A stretch of DNA of 64,000 nucleotides from Candidatus Ancaeobacter aquaticus. Lineage in GTDB: Bacteria; Auribacterota; Ancaeobacteria; Ancaeobacterales; Ancaeobacteraceae. This document shows positions 8,463-17,767 of the stretch, one piece after another; position 1 is the first letter of the stretch; each line of letters starts with the position of its first letter. The notes under the pieces were generated by a model, which was not told the DNA's origin, did no database searches, and saw only the letters and a list, made by a program, of their open reading frames with translations. The position numbers and the translations under genes were made by a program. The stretch lies in assembly GCA_030765405.1 (NCBI GenBank), contig JAVCCP010000042.1, positions 1 to 64,000 of the forward strand, given 5' to 3'.

Positions 8463-9310
8463 ACTGCACTCATTTCTTCTTGAAGCAATACACGCGGGGT
8501 AAGATAATTAAGCTTTACCTTATCTTGGATATGTCCGCTTTGCCGTGCATATCGGTAAAAAAGTTCTAACCCTTTTTTACATGAATACGTGAAATCATAC
8601 TGCACGTGTTTAAAGTACTCTGTAAAGTTTATGCCGCTCACCTGACGCTCCGCCTCTTTTATTATCTCTTCAAGATTATAAAAACCGGTAAAGAGCGAAT
8701 CTTTTAACCACGGTAATATATATGATGCATATTCAATATTCTGAGAGGCCCACTCGCGATCCATAACCCATAGCGCAAATACAAATTCTTTTTGAGTTGC
8801 ATTATGCCATAGCTCTGCAAGATCATAAATATAGATATTTTTTCGATACCGGTTTTTAAGCGCATCATCACCTATTAATAGCGCCGCATCGAATTCTTCT
8901 AACATTGCATTCAGATCAGGCTGCATAACGGTAAAAGTATTATTGTACCCACAGAATTGTTTTAAAATTATTTTGAGAAGCACGTGAGATGTCGCGCTCG
9001 TATCAGTAAGCCCTATATGTGTATCATGAAGTTCTTCTAACGGATATTTACTAAACAAACAGACACTCATCACCTTGATGCGTGAATTAAGACACAGCTC
9101 AGGTAATAGTAGATATTTTTCCTGGTTACGCGCATATTCAATAGAAGATACCGCGCTCACATGAAGTTTTCCTTTGCGCATAAGTGCATTTAACTCAGAT
9201 GGCGTTCCTTTTACGAGTTCGTAGTTACTGCCTTTTTCACTTTGCGAGAGGCCATAATATACCGGTAGACAATTTATATACGAAGGATACCCTATTCTTA
9301 TTTTTTTCAT
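8459..9310 (-). CDS. mqnA: Chorismate dehydratase MqnA
   Basis: The protein has 283 residues. The N-terminus IRIGYPSYINCLPVYYGL and the motif VSAVSSIEYARN (51-62) match the MqnA periplasmic-binding-protein-like fold. MqnA dehydrates chorismate to 3-enolpyruvoyl-benzoate, the first step of the futalosine pathway. MqnD has the same fold, but the Ser-Ser-Ile-Glu-Tyr segment is the MqnA form. The gene begins 3 bases after mqnE stops and overlaps mqnC by 4 bases. Confidence 0.9.
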   Translation of the reverse strand: MKKIRIGYPSYINCLPVYYGLSQSEKGSNYELVKGTPSELNALMRKGKLHVSAVSSIEYARNQEKYLLLPELCLNSRIKVMSVCLFSKYPLEELHDTHIGLTDTSATSHVLLKIILKQFCGYNNTFTVMQPDLNAMLEEFDAALLIGDDALKNRYRKNIYIYDLAELWHNATQKEFVFALWVMDREWASQNIEYASYILPWLKDSLFTGFYNLEEIIKEAERQVSGINFTEYFKHVQYDFTYSCKKGLELFYRYARQSGHIQDKVKLNYLTPRVLLQEEMSAV

Positions 9311-9313
9311 ATA

Positions 9314-10420
9314 TCAGACCTTTAGCGTTACAGGTTCAGATTGTGCATGTCTTTTTCTATAAACACTGTCACATTCGATCGGAATTCTTCCGGCATTTTC
9401 AATAATGCGGATCATATCTTTTTTATCACCGCTTCGTGCGGTTTTCGCTCCCGCTGCATGCACGATCTTTTCTTCAAGCGAGATACCGCCGATATCATCA
9501 GCGCCAAAAAATAGCATGGTCTCTGCCATTTTCATTCCTGAATACATCCAAAGCGCCTTAATGTGAGGAACGTTATCAAGAACTATACGTGAGATTGATA
9601 TCATCTTAATATCATCTATACCCGTTGTACCATATGGGATTGATTCAATTTTTGTGTTCTCTGGATGAAATGCAAGCGGCACAAATGCTAAAAACCCGTT
9701 TGTCTTATCCTGCAGATCACGTAATGCAAGCATATGATCTATCCGTTCCTTAAAAGTCTCATAGTGCCCATAGAGCATCGTTGCATTTGTTTGAATACCC
9801 ATGCTATGTGCTGTTTCCATAACCTCAAGCCACCGGTCTCCGGATATCTTATCAGGACATATCTTTTCTCTGATACGTCCAGAAAATATCTCGGCCCCAC
9901 CGCCAGGCATACTACCGAGTCCCGCATTACGCAGTTCTAATAATACGTCTTTAATGTCCATGCTATAGATACGAGAAAAATAATCTATCTCAACGGCAGT
10001 AAAAGCCTGCACGTGTATACCGCGATCAACGTCCTTAATCCGGGAAAGCATATCGATAAAATAGCTAAACGGTATATCGGGTGAAAGGCCACCGACAATA
10101 TGAACCTCAAACAAACCTTTTTCATATAATGAACGTACCTTCAGCTCAATATCATCAAGTGACAGAATATACGATTCTTTATCTTCCTTTTCTTTTGAGA
10201 ATGCGCACAATGGACACATTAACTCACAGATATTGGTATAATTAATATTAAGGTTTTGTGAAAAGAATGCGTTATTGCCAATTTTATTCTTTCTCACAAA
10301 ATCAGCCATTTTTCCAAGCGCGGGTATATCATTACTGTTGCCAAGATACATACACTCGTCACGGTCAAGCCGTACACCTGAGAAAACTTTTTCTTTTATT
10401 TCATTGAGTATGCGTGACAT
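9314..10420 (-). CDS. mqnE: Aminofutalosine synthase MqnE
   Basis: The protein has 368 residues and is radical SAM, with C65, C69 and C72 (CELMCPLC). Family-typical segments are HIVGGLSPD, FTAVEIDYFSR, SMPGGGAEIFS, ATMLYGHYET, FVPLAFHPENT and FFGADDIGG. It joins the MqnA product to the adenosyl radical to give 6-amino-6-deoxyfutalosine. The gene lies 3 bases from ubiX and 3 bases from mqnA, so it is inside the operon. It is paralogous to MqnC two genes downstream. Confidence 0.93.
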   Translation of the reverse strand: MSRILNEIKEKVFSGVRLDRDECMYLGNSNDIPALGKMADFVRKNKIGNNAFFSQNLNINYTNICELMCPLCAFSKEKEDKESYILSLDDIELKVRSLYEKGLFEVHIVGGLSPDIPFSYFIDMLSRIKDVDRGIHVQAFTAVEIDYFSRIYSMDIKDVLLELRNAGLGSMPGGGAEIFSGRIREKICPDKISGDRWLEVMETAHSMGIQTNATMLYGHYETFKERIDHMLALRDLQDKTNGFLAFVPLAFHPENTKIESIPYGTTGIDDIKMISISRIVLDNVPHIKALWMYSGMKMAETMLFFGADDIGGISLEEKIVHAAGAKTARSGDKKDMIRIIENAGRIPIECDSVYRKRHAQSEPVTLKV

Positions 10421-10423
10421 GTG

Positions 10424-11068
10424 TTATCCATTAGGGGCTTGTGAAATATTTGTTTTTATTGTTCCTTTGTTCTTTACCCCGTCCCACCTGTTCATGATAT
10501 TGGTATCGACACCCATACGATCAAGTATCTTTGTAATAACATAATTGATAAGATCATCAATAGATTGTGGATCGTGGTAAAACGCCGGTATGGGAGGAAT
10601 GACCGCGGCCCCTGCATGTGTGAGCTTGAGCATATTCTCGAGATGGATCGCAGTAAACGGTGTCTCGCGAGGAATGATAATGAGTTGTCTCCCTTCTTTT
10701 AAAGTGACATCAGCTGCTCGCTCTAAAAGATTTTCTGATCTCCCCACTGCAAGTGCAGAAAGCGTGTTCATGCTGCAGGGAACAACGATCATACCTTTTG
10801 TTTTGTACGAACCGCTTGCTATTGGCGCAGTAAGATCATGAATATCATGAAATCTCACATTATGGGACATCTCTCCAAATAGCGAAGAAAGATACCTTGT
10901 ATCTGAAAGGGCCTTGGGATTAATGCCAAGTTCTTCTTTCATGATGAACTTAGCCATATCAGTAATACATAACTCTATATGACAATTATTTTCAAGGAGC
11001 ACATCAATTAGGCGCTTTGCGTACACCATGCCACTTGCACCACTAATACTAACAATATAGTTATTCAT
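10424..11068 (-). CDS. ubiX: Flavin prenyltransferase UbiX
   Basis: The protein has 214 residues. SGASGMVYAKRL lies at the N-terminus (FMN-binding loop), with VPCSMNTLSALAVG, LIIIPRETPF and AAVIPPIPAFYH all in family order. It makes prenylated FMN, the cofactor of the UbiD decarboxylase encoded two genes upstream. GGAG eight bases before ATG 11068 supports the start. The last 20 residues extend slightly past the common core. Confidence 0.95.
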   Translation of the reverse strand: MNNYIVSISGASGMVYAKRLIDVLLENNCHIELCITDMAKFIMKEELGINPKALSDTRYLSSLFGEMSHNVRFHDIHDLTAPIASGSYKTKGMIVVPCSMNTLSALAVGRSENLLERAADVTLKEGRQLIIIPRETPFTAIHLENMLKLTHAGAAVIPPIPAFYHDPQSIDDLINYVITKILDRMGVDTNIMNRWDGVKNKGTIKTNISQAPNG

Positions 11069-11081
11069 GTTTTACACTCCT

Positions 11082-11936
11082 TTAATATGCAATTTTGTCG
11101 GCTATTGTAAATACAAGCAAGATAACACTTATCCATGCATTCACGGTAAAAAATGCGGTACTCATATTTTTCACCCTATCTTTCTTGAGAAGCATATGTT
11201 CATATATCAATAATAACGAACATATTGTAACACCTAAAAAATAGAATATCCCTAAATCAAGTGTAAAGCCAATAAGAAAAAGAAGAAAAGTCATCATAAA
11301 GTGACACGCTGATGAAATAAGGAGTGATTCTTCAATCCCGAACCGTATCGGTATTGAACGAAGATCGTGTTCTCTATCAAAATCATAATCACCGCACGCA
11401 TACAAAATATCAAACCCTGCAACCCATAATATCACCGCAAAACCCAAAACAAGTATAGAAAAAGAAAAACTGCCAGTTACCGCTAGCCATCCTCCGACCG
11501 GTGCACAGGCAAGAATGGCCCCTAAAACTATATGCCCTACCCAAGTAAACCGTTTTAAATATGAATAGATAAAAAGAAGTGCTAAGGCCACCGGAGACAA
11601 AACAAAGCAGAGCCTGTTAAGCATGTATGAAGAACACTCAAAAACGAGAATGGAGACAATGATAATAGCTACAACCGTCATACCATGCATATCACCGCGG
11701 GAAAGAATTCTGTCTTGTGTGCGAGGATTTAGCTTATCGTATTTCAGATCAATAATGCGATTGAGCGCCATACCGGCTGTACGTGCACTGACCATAGCGA
11801 TCGTAACCCATACAAATATCAGTATCTTCCCTTCGCCCGGTGCAAGTAATAGCCCGATATAGGCAAACGGTAATGCAAACAACGTATGCTCAAACTTAAC
11901 TAACTTAACGAACTTTTTTATCCAGTGTAATTCCAT
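11082..11936 (-). CDS. ubiA: UbiA-family prenyltransferase (menaquinone, MqnP role)
   Basis: The protein has 284 residues and several membrane helices. The first Asp-rich motif is NRIIDLKYDKLNPRTQDR (59-76) and the second is near residue 180 (YACGDYDFDREHDLRS); both bind Mg-diphosphate in UbiA enzymes. In this operon it most likely prenylates dihydroxy-naphthoate-6-carboxylate, the MqnP step. It overlaps the end of ubiD by 32 bases. The operon context favours menaquinone over ubiquinone, since no benzoate-pathway gene is present. Confidence 0.9.
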   Translation of the reverse strand: MELHWIKKFVKLVKFEHTLFALPFAYIGLLLAPGEGKILIFVWVTIAMVSARTAGMALNRIIDLKYDKLNPRTQDRILSRGDMHGMTVVAIIIVSILVFECSSYMLNRLCFVLSPVALALLFIYSYLKRFTWVGHIVLGAILACAPVGGWLAVTGSFSFSILVLGFAVILWVAGFDILYACGDYDFDREHDLRSIPIRFGIEESLLISSACHFMMTFLLFLIGFTLDLGIFYFLGVTICSLLLIYEHMLLKKDRVKNMSTAFFTVNAWISVILLVFTIADKIAY

Positions 11937-13368
11937 ATTCTTCCCATTTCTTATTTACCATTTCGATTACTTCTTCACTCATCTTTATTTCATCCGGCCA
12001 CGGACGCGCCATACCTTCTTCAGGTGTTTTACGTGTAGCATCAATGCCGATCTTTGTTCCAAGACGTAACTGACTTGTCGCATGTTCGAGCTCGTCGCTC
12101 GGGCCTTGCGCAAAAAAGACATCACGTTTCGGATCAATAAAGTTAAATGCACGCCACGCAACATCTGAAAGATCCTGCACATCAACATCGTCTTCAACAA
12201 CAATAATGATTTTTGTTGAACTCATCTGCCCCATACCCCACAGACCGTAGACAACTTTTCGTGCATGCCCCGGATACTGTTTCTTTATCGATACTACCGC
12301 ACAGTTATGAAACACCCCCTCTATAGGAAGATTGATATCCACTATTTCTGGATGCTGCATTTTCATAAGAGGCAAAAATATCCGTTCTGTCGCTTTTGCC
12401 ATGTAACAATCTTCCATGGGAGGTTTACCCACAACAGTCGCCGGATAGATCGCGTCCTTCCGGTGCGTGATACATGTCACCGTAAACACCGGAAACGTGT
12501 CTTCGGGGGAATAAAAACCGGTATGATCACCAAAAGGGCCTTCAGTCCTTGTCTCTTCCGGATCAATATATCCTTCGAGAACAAATTCGGCTGATGCAGG
12601 AACTTCAATATCAATTGTCTCGCATTTCACCATTTTAACGGGTTTCTTCTTGAGAAATCCCGCAAACATCATCTCATCGATATCATATGGCAACGGTGCG
12701 GTAGCGGCATATATCACTTCAGGTTCAGCCCCGATAACTACCGCAACAGGCATTTTCCTTCCCGCCTTTTTATACTGGGCATAATGTGTCTTACCATCTT
12801 TATTTACATGCCAATGCATCCCCGTTTTGTTTTTATCAAAGATTTGCATGCGGTACATACCGCAGTTTCTCGTGCTATTCTCAAGGTCATTAGTAAAAAC
12901 CAGTGGAAGAGTAACAAATGCCCCGCCATCACTCGGCCAGCATTTCAAAACCGGTAATAATCCCAAATCTATACTGTCTTTTATTACCACATCTTTACAT
13001 GGCGCATTCTTCATTTTTTTCGGAACACATACGGCAAGTTCTTTCAGCTTGGGAAGCATCATAATCTTATCTATCAGCGATGAGGGTATTTCGGGATTAA
13101 TAAGCTCACGAATTCGCGTAGCGATCTCTTCAACTGAATCAACTGATAATGAAAGCGCCATGCGCCCATATGAACCAAAGAGATTTGTCACAACGGGAAA
13201 TGTTGAACCTTTTACATTACGAAAGTAGAGCGCATTACCCTGTTTTTTGCTCACTCTATCAGTGATCTCAGTAATTTCAAGGTCAGAACTCACTTCAGCA
13301 TCAATATAGGTAAGCTCACCTTTTTGATCAAGCGTATGTATATATTCTCTTAAATCTCTATACGACAT
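11905..13368 (-). CDS. ubiD: UbiD-family decarboxylase (menaquinone, MqnL role)
   Basis: The protein has 487 residues. The UbiD signature EGPFGDHTGFY lies near 274-284, and the prenyl-FMN binding segment ENSTRNCGMYRMQ is in its usual place. It removes the carboxylate from the prenylated naphthoate using prFMN supplied by UbiX. It is the first gene of the operon. The leader to its left holds a GGGGACAGTCCCC palindrome and the divergent promoter of the DUF1189 gene. A clear Shine-Dalgarno sequence is not seen close to ATG 13368. Confidence 0.93.
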   Translation of the reverse strand: MSYRDLREYIHTLDQKGELTYIDAEVSSDLEITEITDRVSKKQGNALYFRNVKGSTFPVVTNLFGSYGRMALSLSVDSVEEIATRIRELINPEIPSSLIDKIMMLPKLKELAVCVPKKMKNAPCKDVVIKDSIDLGLLPVLKCWPSDGGAFVTLPLVFTNDLENSTRNCGMYRMQIFDKNKTGMHWHVNKDGKTHYAQYKKAGRKMPVAVVIGAEPEVIYAATAPLPYDIDEMMFAGFLKKKPVKMVKCETIDIEVPASAEFVLEGYIDPEETRTEGPFGDHTGFYSPEDTFPVFTVTCITHRKDAIYPATVVGKPPMEDCYMAKATERIFLPLMKMQHPEIVDINLPIEGVFHNCAVVSIKKQYPGHARKVVYGLWGMGQMSSTKIIIVVEDDVDVQDLSDVAWRAFNFIDPKRDVFFAQGPSDELEHATSQLRLGTKIGIDATRKTPEEGMARPWPDEIKMSEEVIEMVNKKWEEYGITLDKKVR

Positions 13369-13415
13369 AAACTATTAAATCCTAAATGTTTCAGACTACC
13401 GAGACTAAACTGTTA

Positions 13416-13438
13416 AAAAAGGGGACAGTCCCCTTTTT
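13416..13438. repeat. REP-like palindrome between divergent genes
   Basis: AAAAAGGGGAC, one A, then GTCCCCTTTTT forms an 11-bp perfect inverted repeat. It lies between ubiD and the DUF1189 gene, where no transcript should end. The GGGACAGTCCC core resembles dispersed REP repeats in many environmental genomes. A regulatory or operator role cannot be excluded. Confidence 0.6.
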
Positions 13439-13452
13439 AGAGTCATTTTCTG

Positions 13453-13481
13453 TTTTAATCAATAATAATATATGCTATACT
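13453..13481 (+). promoter_or_regulatory. Candidate extended -10 promoter for the DUF1189-like gene
   Basis: TGCTATACT at 13473-13481 is a good extended -10 element. The -35 region at about 13453-13458 (TTTTAA) is weak, which is usual with an extended -10. It lies 55 bases upstream of the ATG at 13536. Confidence 0.4.
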
Positions 13482-13535
13482 TATTGCAATCTAAAAATAA
13501 GAATTATCTGTTATCTTTAAAGAAAGGACATATGC

Positions 13536-14348
13536 ATGAAGGAATATTCAAAAATATCTGCTGTATTTATGTCGTTTTTCTCAAAAAACCTCTATCGTGA
13601 CGTTGCAAAAAACTGGAAAGGGGTATCCTTTTTCTATTTATTCCTATTACTAGCAGTCTGTACAATCCCAAGCATAATTGAACTACAAAAAGATACCGCA
13701 CTCTTTTCTCTAGAAGCCCCCGAACTGATAAACCAACTTCCAAAAATAACCGTTACAGACGGTACTGTCTCAATAGACAAGCCTATTCCCTACTATATAA
13801 AAGATCCGCAAACAGGAAGGAACTTAGCTATCATTGATACCTCAGGAAAAACTAAGAACCTTCAAGACAGCGAAGCAACAATACTCGTTACAGATAAACA
13901 ATTTATGACAAAAAAGAATGATTATGAGACAACTATATATGATCTCAACAAAATAAAACAGTTTTCAATTAACAAAAATATGATTTTTGATTGGCTGCAC
14001 CTGATCAACAAATGGTTTGCATTAAGTCTTTATCCTTTGATCGTCATACTGTCATTTATGTTCCATGTTATACAAGTTTTGATTTATGGCGCTATCGGTA
14101 AATTGTTTACAAAAATGGGCAAGAAAAATCTCGGTTACCAGGTCCTCGTACGCATAAGTGTTATCGCAATCACACCGGGAATAGTCCTCGGCACAATTCT
14201 TCAGGGATGCAACATACAATTTCCTCTGGCAGGATTGGTAAGCATTATTCTTGCAATGCTCTATCTTCTATATGGGATCAGTGTTAATGACAGTGAAGAA
14301 ATACCGACGCCACAAGAAACACCAGTTATTCCTACAGACAATCAATAA
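13536..14348 (+). CDS. DUF1189-like membrane protein
   Basis: The protein has 270 residues. It opens with SFFSKNLYRDVAKNWKG and a first membrane helix (FYLFLLLAVCTIPSI), then a soluble loop of about 110 residues, then three or four helices from residue 160. The Ser-Lys-Asp/Asn-Leu-Tyr-Arg-Asp-Val start is characteristic of DUF1189 proteins. The loop probably faces outside the membrane. The molecular role is unknown. It is followed by a strong terminator at 14363 and is transcribed alone, divergently from the menaquinone operon. Confidence 0.8.
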   Translation: MKEYSKISAVFMSFFSKNLYRDVAKNWKGVSFFYLFLLLAVCTIPSIIELQKDTALFSLEAPELINQLPKITVTDGTVSIDKPIPYYIKDPQTGRNLAIIDTSGKTKNLQDSEATILVTDKQFMTKKNDYETTIYDLNKIKQFSINKNMIFDWLHLINKWFALSLYPLIVILSFMFHVIQVLIYGAIGKLFTKMGKKNLGYQVLVRISVIAITPGIVLGTILQGCNIQFPLAGLVSIILAMLYLLYGISVNDSEEIPTPQETPVIPTDNQ

Positions 14349-14362
14349 ACAATATTTACTAT

Positions 14363-14397
14363 AAAAAAGGCCCCCAATTAAATCGGGGGCCTTTTTT
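14363..14397. terminator. Rho-independent terminator (symmetrical)
   Basis: AAAAAAGGCCCCC and GGGGGCCTTTTTT form a 13-bp perfect stem with a 9-base loop. It ends the DUF1189-like gene and could work in both directions. The stop codon of the flavin-reductase remnant lies in its T-run. Confidence 0.9.
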
Positions 14398-14695
14398 ATT
14401 TCTTCACATTAAGTGTATCAGCAGGAATAGCAAAAACAGTGTTACCAAGATGATGCAACGTCTTTCCTTCAGGTTTTTCAACGAGCAGTCTTTCATTAAA
14501 AACACCCGCAAGACATGCCGCGTATACGCCTTCACCGATAAACAGCGTCACATCTTCTGTTTCAACAGTTTGGATAAGCTTACATTCAATATATCCAATA
14601 CATCCACGGGGTATATACGCATCAGCACCGCAGTGTTCATAGTATTCTATATAAATATTGCTTTTTTGTCTCTCATGGACTACTGTTATTACACA
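14396..14695 (-). pseudogene. C-terminal remnant of a flavin reductase-like protein
   Basis: The frame is open from 14695 to TAA 14396-14398 but has no ATG, GTG or TTG at its upstream end. It encodes about 99 residues including PRGCIGYIECKLIQTVE and VTLFIGEGVYAACLAG. This matches the second half of FMN-binding flavin reductase/flavoredoxin proteins, where 'leC' and 'lfiGeV' segments occur. The N-terminal FMN-binding half is absent. The fragment borders the lipoprotein gene, so an insertion or deletion probably replaced the front part. Confidence 0.7.
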
Positions 14696-14713
14696 CTAAC
14701 AAAAGGAGAGAAT

Positions 14714-15181
14714 ATGAGAGCTCTTATCTGTGCAGTACTTTTAGCTTGTTTTTGTGTTACCGGATGTGAAACAGTAAATGTTGATTATGTCGGAGACACA
14801 CTCCCGCAAACAACACATGCTGACATCTTTTATAATCAAAGCGATGTCCCTCAAGACGCTAAGATCATTGGCCGTGGGATAGCAACCATTCCTGAAGGCA
14901 TGAATAGTGAAGATGCACGTATGCAACTAATGCATTCTGCAGAATCTAAAGGCGCTAACGCTGTACTCGTCGGAAAAACAACAGAAGTAAAAACCGGTGC
15001 AACTACGTGGGGCATGCAAGATTACCCATATAACGGTTTCGGAGGTTGGGGTAACTGCTGGGAATATGGCCCGAACAGTTGGATCGATGGCGGTGGCCCA
15101 TATGATTTTGGTCCCACACAAATAGCTATTGATTACGCTCTTAAATGTAAATTGATATTCTTAGAATATCCGAACGACTAA
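14714..15181 (+). CDS. Predicted lipoprotein
   Basis: The protein has 155 residues. GGAG six bases before ATG 14714 fixes the start. MRALICAVLLACFCVTGC is a lipoprotein signal with the lipobox VTGC, so C18 should be lipidated. The mature part begins with a predicted alpha/beta segment (AKIIGRGIATIPEGMNSEDA, then SKGANAVLVG) similar in outline to small YbjQ/RcsF-like envelope lipoproteins. A Gly/Trp/Tyr-rich section (YNGFGGWGNCWEYGP) follows. Function is unknown. It is followed by a terminator shared with the convergent TPR gene. Confidence 0.8.
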   Translation: MRALICAVLLACFCVTGCETVNVDYVGDTLPQTTHADIFYNQSDVPQDAKIIGRGIATIPEGMNSEDARMQLMHSAESKGANAVLVGKTTEVKTGATTWGMQDYPYNGFGGWGNCWEYGPNSWIDGGGPYDFGPTQIAIDYALKCKLIFLEYPND

Positions 15182-15197
15182 CTTTTTGACTTTATCT

Positions 15198-15238
15198 AAA
15201 AAAAAGGACTATCGCTAACGCGATAGTCCTTTTTTTTC
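15198..15238. terminator. Bidirectional Rho-independent terminator
   Basis: GGACTATCGC, loop TAAC, GCGATAGTCC, flanked by runs of A on the left and T on the right. It lies between the convergent lipoprotein and TPR genes and can serve both. Confidence 0.92.
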
Positions 15239-15283
15239 TATGGTATTTGCGAACAACGAACAACGAAAATCGATAAACGTTCT

Positions 15284-16495
15284 TTATTGCATTGCTTGTT
15301 TCAGTTTTTCAGAAAACTCTTTCGGCACTTTGTAGCCAAGCGACTCGGCTTTCTTCATATCATCATAGCTTTTCTTGTAGCGTTTCTTTAAAAGAAAGGC
15401 TTGAGCTCTCCTAAAATAGAAAACTGCCGCATCAGGCTTAAATTTTAAGGCCTTAGTATAATCAGCTATCGCCTTGTTATAATCTTTTCTCACCGCATGC
15501 ATTTTACCGCGATTGTAGTATGCACCCGCGGATTTTGGATCAAGAGATATCGCTTTATTAAAATCGGTAATTGCTTCTTTAATCTTACCTGTTTGACTAT
15601 ACGCAATACCGCGATACACAACGGCATCAACATCTTCAGGATCGATAACCACCGCCTTATTGAATTCTGCAAAGGCTTTTTCGTTTTCCCCAACCGCTTT
15701 ATAGGCATTTCCACGATTAATAAAGATCGATACCGGATCAAACTCTGGATCGATCTCAAGTGACGCATTGTAATCATCCAAAGCCTTTTGCATATCACCT
15801 TTACGCTGATATGCCAGACCTCGGCATGCAAATGTTTCCGCTGATCTCGGGTTTAGTGTAAGAACCTGGTTATAATCTTTTATAGCGTTATCAATACCAC
15901 CAATACTTGAATACAACTGCGCCCTATAAAAAAATGCCTCATCAAGCATTGGGTCAAGTGTTACTGCTTTTGTATAATCATCTAAGGCTTCATTGATATT
16001 CCCCTTCATCCGTTTGATGTTCGCCCTATCACTGTACGCGCTTGCCATAGTAGGACTTATACTGATTGCACTATTATAATCAAGTAACGCCTTATCAAGA
16101 TCACCTTTTGCGTAAAAGCAATACCCTCTGCTTTCATATATATCCGCAAAATCCGGATTTAATTGTATTACCTTATTAAAATCCTTAATGGCATTATCAT
16201 AGTCACCAATGGTCAGATACGACAACCCTCTCCCGTTGTATGCATCACTAAAATCGGGATAATCGTTAATGATATTTGCAAATAAAGGAATGGCCTCTTT
16301 GAACTGCCCGGAAGCAACCAGCCCCCACGCTTTTTCAATCTGTTCAACAGCACCAAACGGATCTTCTTCTTGGATATTTTCAGATAAAGATATATTAGGC
16401 AAAATTGCGGCAAACAGAAAGGATGCTACTAAGATAGATGCTTTTATTTTTTTCACGTACACAGTATACCGTATATATGTAAAGTTTTCAATCAC
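15284..16495 (-). CDS. Exported TPR-repeat protein
   Basis: The protein has about 403 residues from a GTG at 16495; a later GTG before KKIKASILV is an equally possible start, and no clear Shine-Dalgarno site decides. A hydrophobic signal segment (SILVASFLFAAILP) is followed by about ten 34-residue TPR units, for example GDYDNAIKDFNKVIQLNPDF and GKIKEAITDFNKAISLDP. TPR arrays bind partner proteins. The export signal places this one in the envelope or periplasm. Partners are unknown. Confidence 0.88.
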   Translation of the reverse strand: MIENFTYIRYTVYVKKIKASILVASFLFAAILPNISLSENIQEEDPFGAVEQIEKAWGLVASGQFKEAIPLFANIINDYPDFSDAYNGRGLSYLTIGDYDNAIKDFNKVIQLNPDFADIYESRGYCFYAKGDLDKALLDYNSAISISPTMASAYSDRANIKRMKGNINEALDDYTKAVTLDPMLDEAFFYRAQLYSSIGGIDNAIKDYNQVLTLNPRSAETFACRGLAYQRKGDMQKALDDYNASLEIDPEFDPVSIFINRGNAYKAVGENEKAFAEFNKAVVIDPEDVDAVVYRGIAYSQTGKIKEAITDFNKAISLDPKSAGAYYNRGKMHAVRKDYNKAIADYTKALKFKPDAAVFYFRRAQAFLLKKRYKKSYDDMKKAESLGYKVPKEFSEKLKQAMQ

Positions 16496-16514
16496 AATGT
16501 CAGAGATGAGAATG

Positions 16515-17690
16515 CTATCCTGTCTTATATCCTTTTAAACGTTTTCGTATATAATGCCCAAAACTTAACGCCCCAAAGAATACTACAAGAGCAGATAAAT
16601 AAAACACATAATTAATCCCTATGAAGTCCATAATTATGCCAAACAATATCGGGGCAATTACAAAACTAATACTGCGGGCTGCATTAAATATACCCATCCA
16701 AGCACCCATACTTGTCTTTTTCCCAATGCCTACCGAAAGACTCGTAAGTGGCGGTAACGCAATTGCAAGCCCTACCCCAAGAAACGCTCCGACAAAAAAT
16801 AATGCGATAAAATCAGGACAAAACGGCATTCCAACGAGTGCAAACATACTAATTGTGGTCCCTACACCTATTTGAATTAATTTCTCCACGCGATCCAGTT
16901 TGTCAGCAACCCATCCAAACGGTATTTGTAAAATCCCCGCAAGCAATACACCCGTTGACAATATGATACCGACATGTGATGCATCAACATGTATATTTTC
17001 AGCAAGAGATGGTAAAAACGACATAAAGACAACCATTATTAATGTAATGATTACGGTAATAATGAGTATCGCTTTAATGAAATTATATTTTATGAGACTG
17101 TGAAAATCAGAAGGATTTTCCGGTGGTGCAAGCTCTACATTTTTACAGTCGGGTAAGAAAAAAACAACAATCAAAAAGTTCAGGACTCCCAAACCGCTCA
17201 TCATGTAAAATACGGCATGAGTCCCGTACAATTTAAAAAGTATGCCGCCAAATAATGGCCCGGTAGCAAGCCCAAGACAAAACATCATATTAAGCGTACC
17301 TGTAACAATACTTTCCTTCCCTTCGGTAGCTATATCACCGACATATGCCATTACAATAGGAATAATAAGCCCAGCTGAAAATCCGTGTATCACTCTAACA
17401 AGGGTGAGCTGGAATACCGAATCCGTATACGGATAAAAACAAGATATCACTGCGTAGAGAAGCAGTCCTGAGGCAACAAATATTTTTCTTCCTCTCTTAT
17501 CAGACATTTTACCGACAAAGGGCATTATAATTCCGCGGGAAATACCAAAACCTGCAAATATCATTCCCATCCAGAAACCATTTGCATCATGACGTTCGGA
17601 AAATTCGGGAAGAAAGGGTGAGATGATACCAAGGCCAAGCATCGCTGAGAAACCGGCCATTAAAAGAATAAAGAAAGGAAGCTTTTTCAT
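16515..17690 (-). CDS. MFS transporter
   Basis: The protein has 391 residues with 12 predicted membrane helices. ATG 17690 is preferred over the upstream TTG. Family marks are GKMSDKRGRKIF in the loop between helices 2 and 3, RVIHGFSAG and GVADKLDRVEK-type loop GWVADKLDRVEKL. The overall pattern resembles the drug:H+ antiporter branch. The substrate cannot be deduced. The preceding terminator separates it from the STAS-glgC unit, so it should have its own promoter. Confidence 0.88.
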   Translation of the reverse strand: MKKLPFFILLMAGFSAMLGLGIISPFLPEFSERHDANGFWMGMIFAGFGISRGIIMPFVGKMSDKRGRKIFVASGLLLYAVISCFYPYTDSVFQLTLVRVIHGFSAGLIIPIVMAYVGDIATEGKESIVTGTLNMMFCLGLATGPLFGGILFKLYGTHAVFYMMSGLGVLNFLIVVFFLPDCKNVELAPPENPSDFHSLIKYNFIKAILIITVIITLIMVVFMSFLPSLAENIHVDASHVGIILSTGVLLAGILQIPFGWVADKLDRVEKLIQIGVGTTISMFALVGMPFCPDFIALFFVGAFLGVGLAIALPPLTSLSVGIGKKTSMGAWMGIFNAARSISFVIAPILFGIIMDFIGINYVFYLSALVVFFGALSFGHYIRKRLKGYKTG

Positions 17691-17707
17691 CTTGTATCCC
17701 AATACAT

Positions 17708-17759
17708 AAAAAAAAATGGTCAGAGTTTTACTGTGTTGCTCGATATAAAACTCTGACCA
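17708..17759 (-). terminator. Rho-independent terminator of the glgC-STAS unit
   Basis: TGGTCAGAGTTTTA and TAAAACTCTGACCA form a perfect 14-bp stem with a 15-base loop. Read on the minus strand, it is followed by a run of T. It lies 8 bases after the STAS gene. Confidence 0.88.
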
Positions 17760-17767
17760 CTAAAATA

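Noticed and set aside
13416-13438. Rho-independent terminator between ubiD and the DUF1189-like gene
   Set aside because: Both neighbours are transcribed away from it, and the loop of one base is too small; a repeat or operator is more likely.
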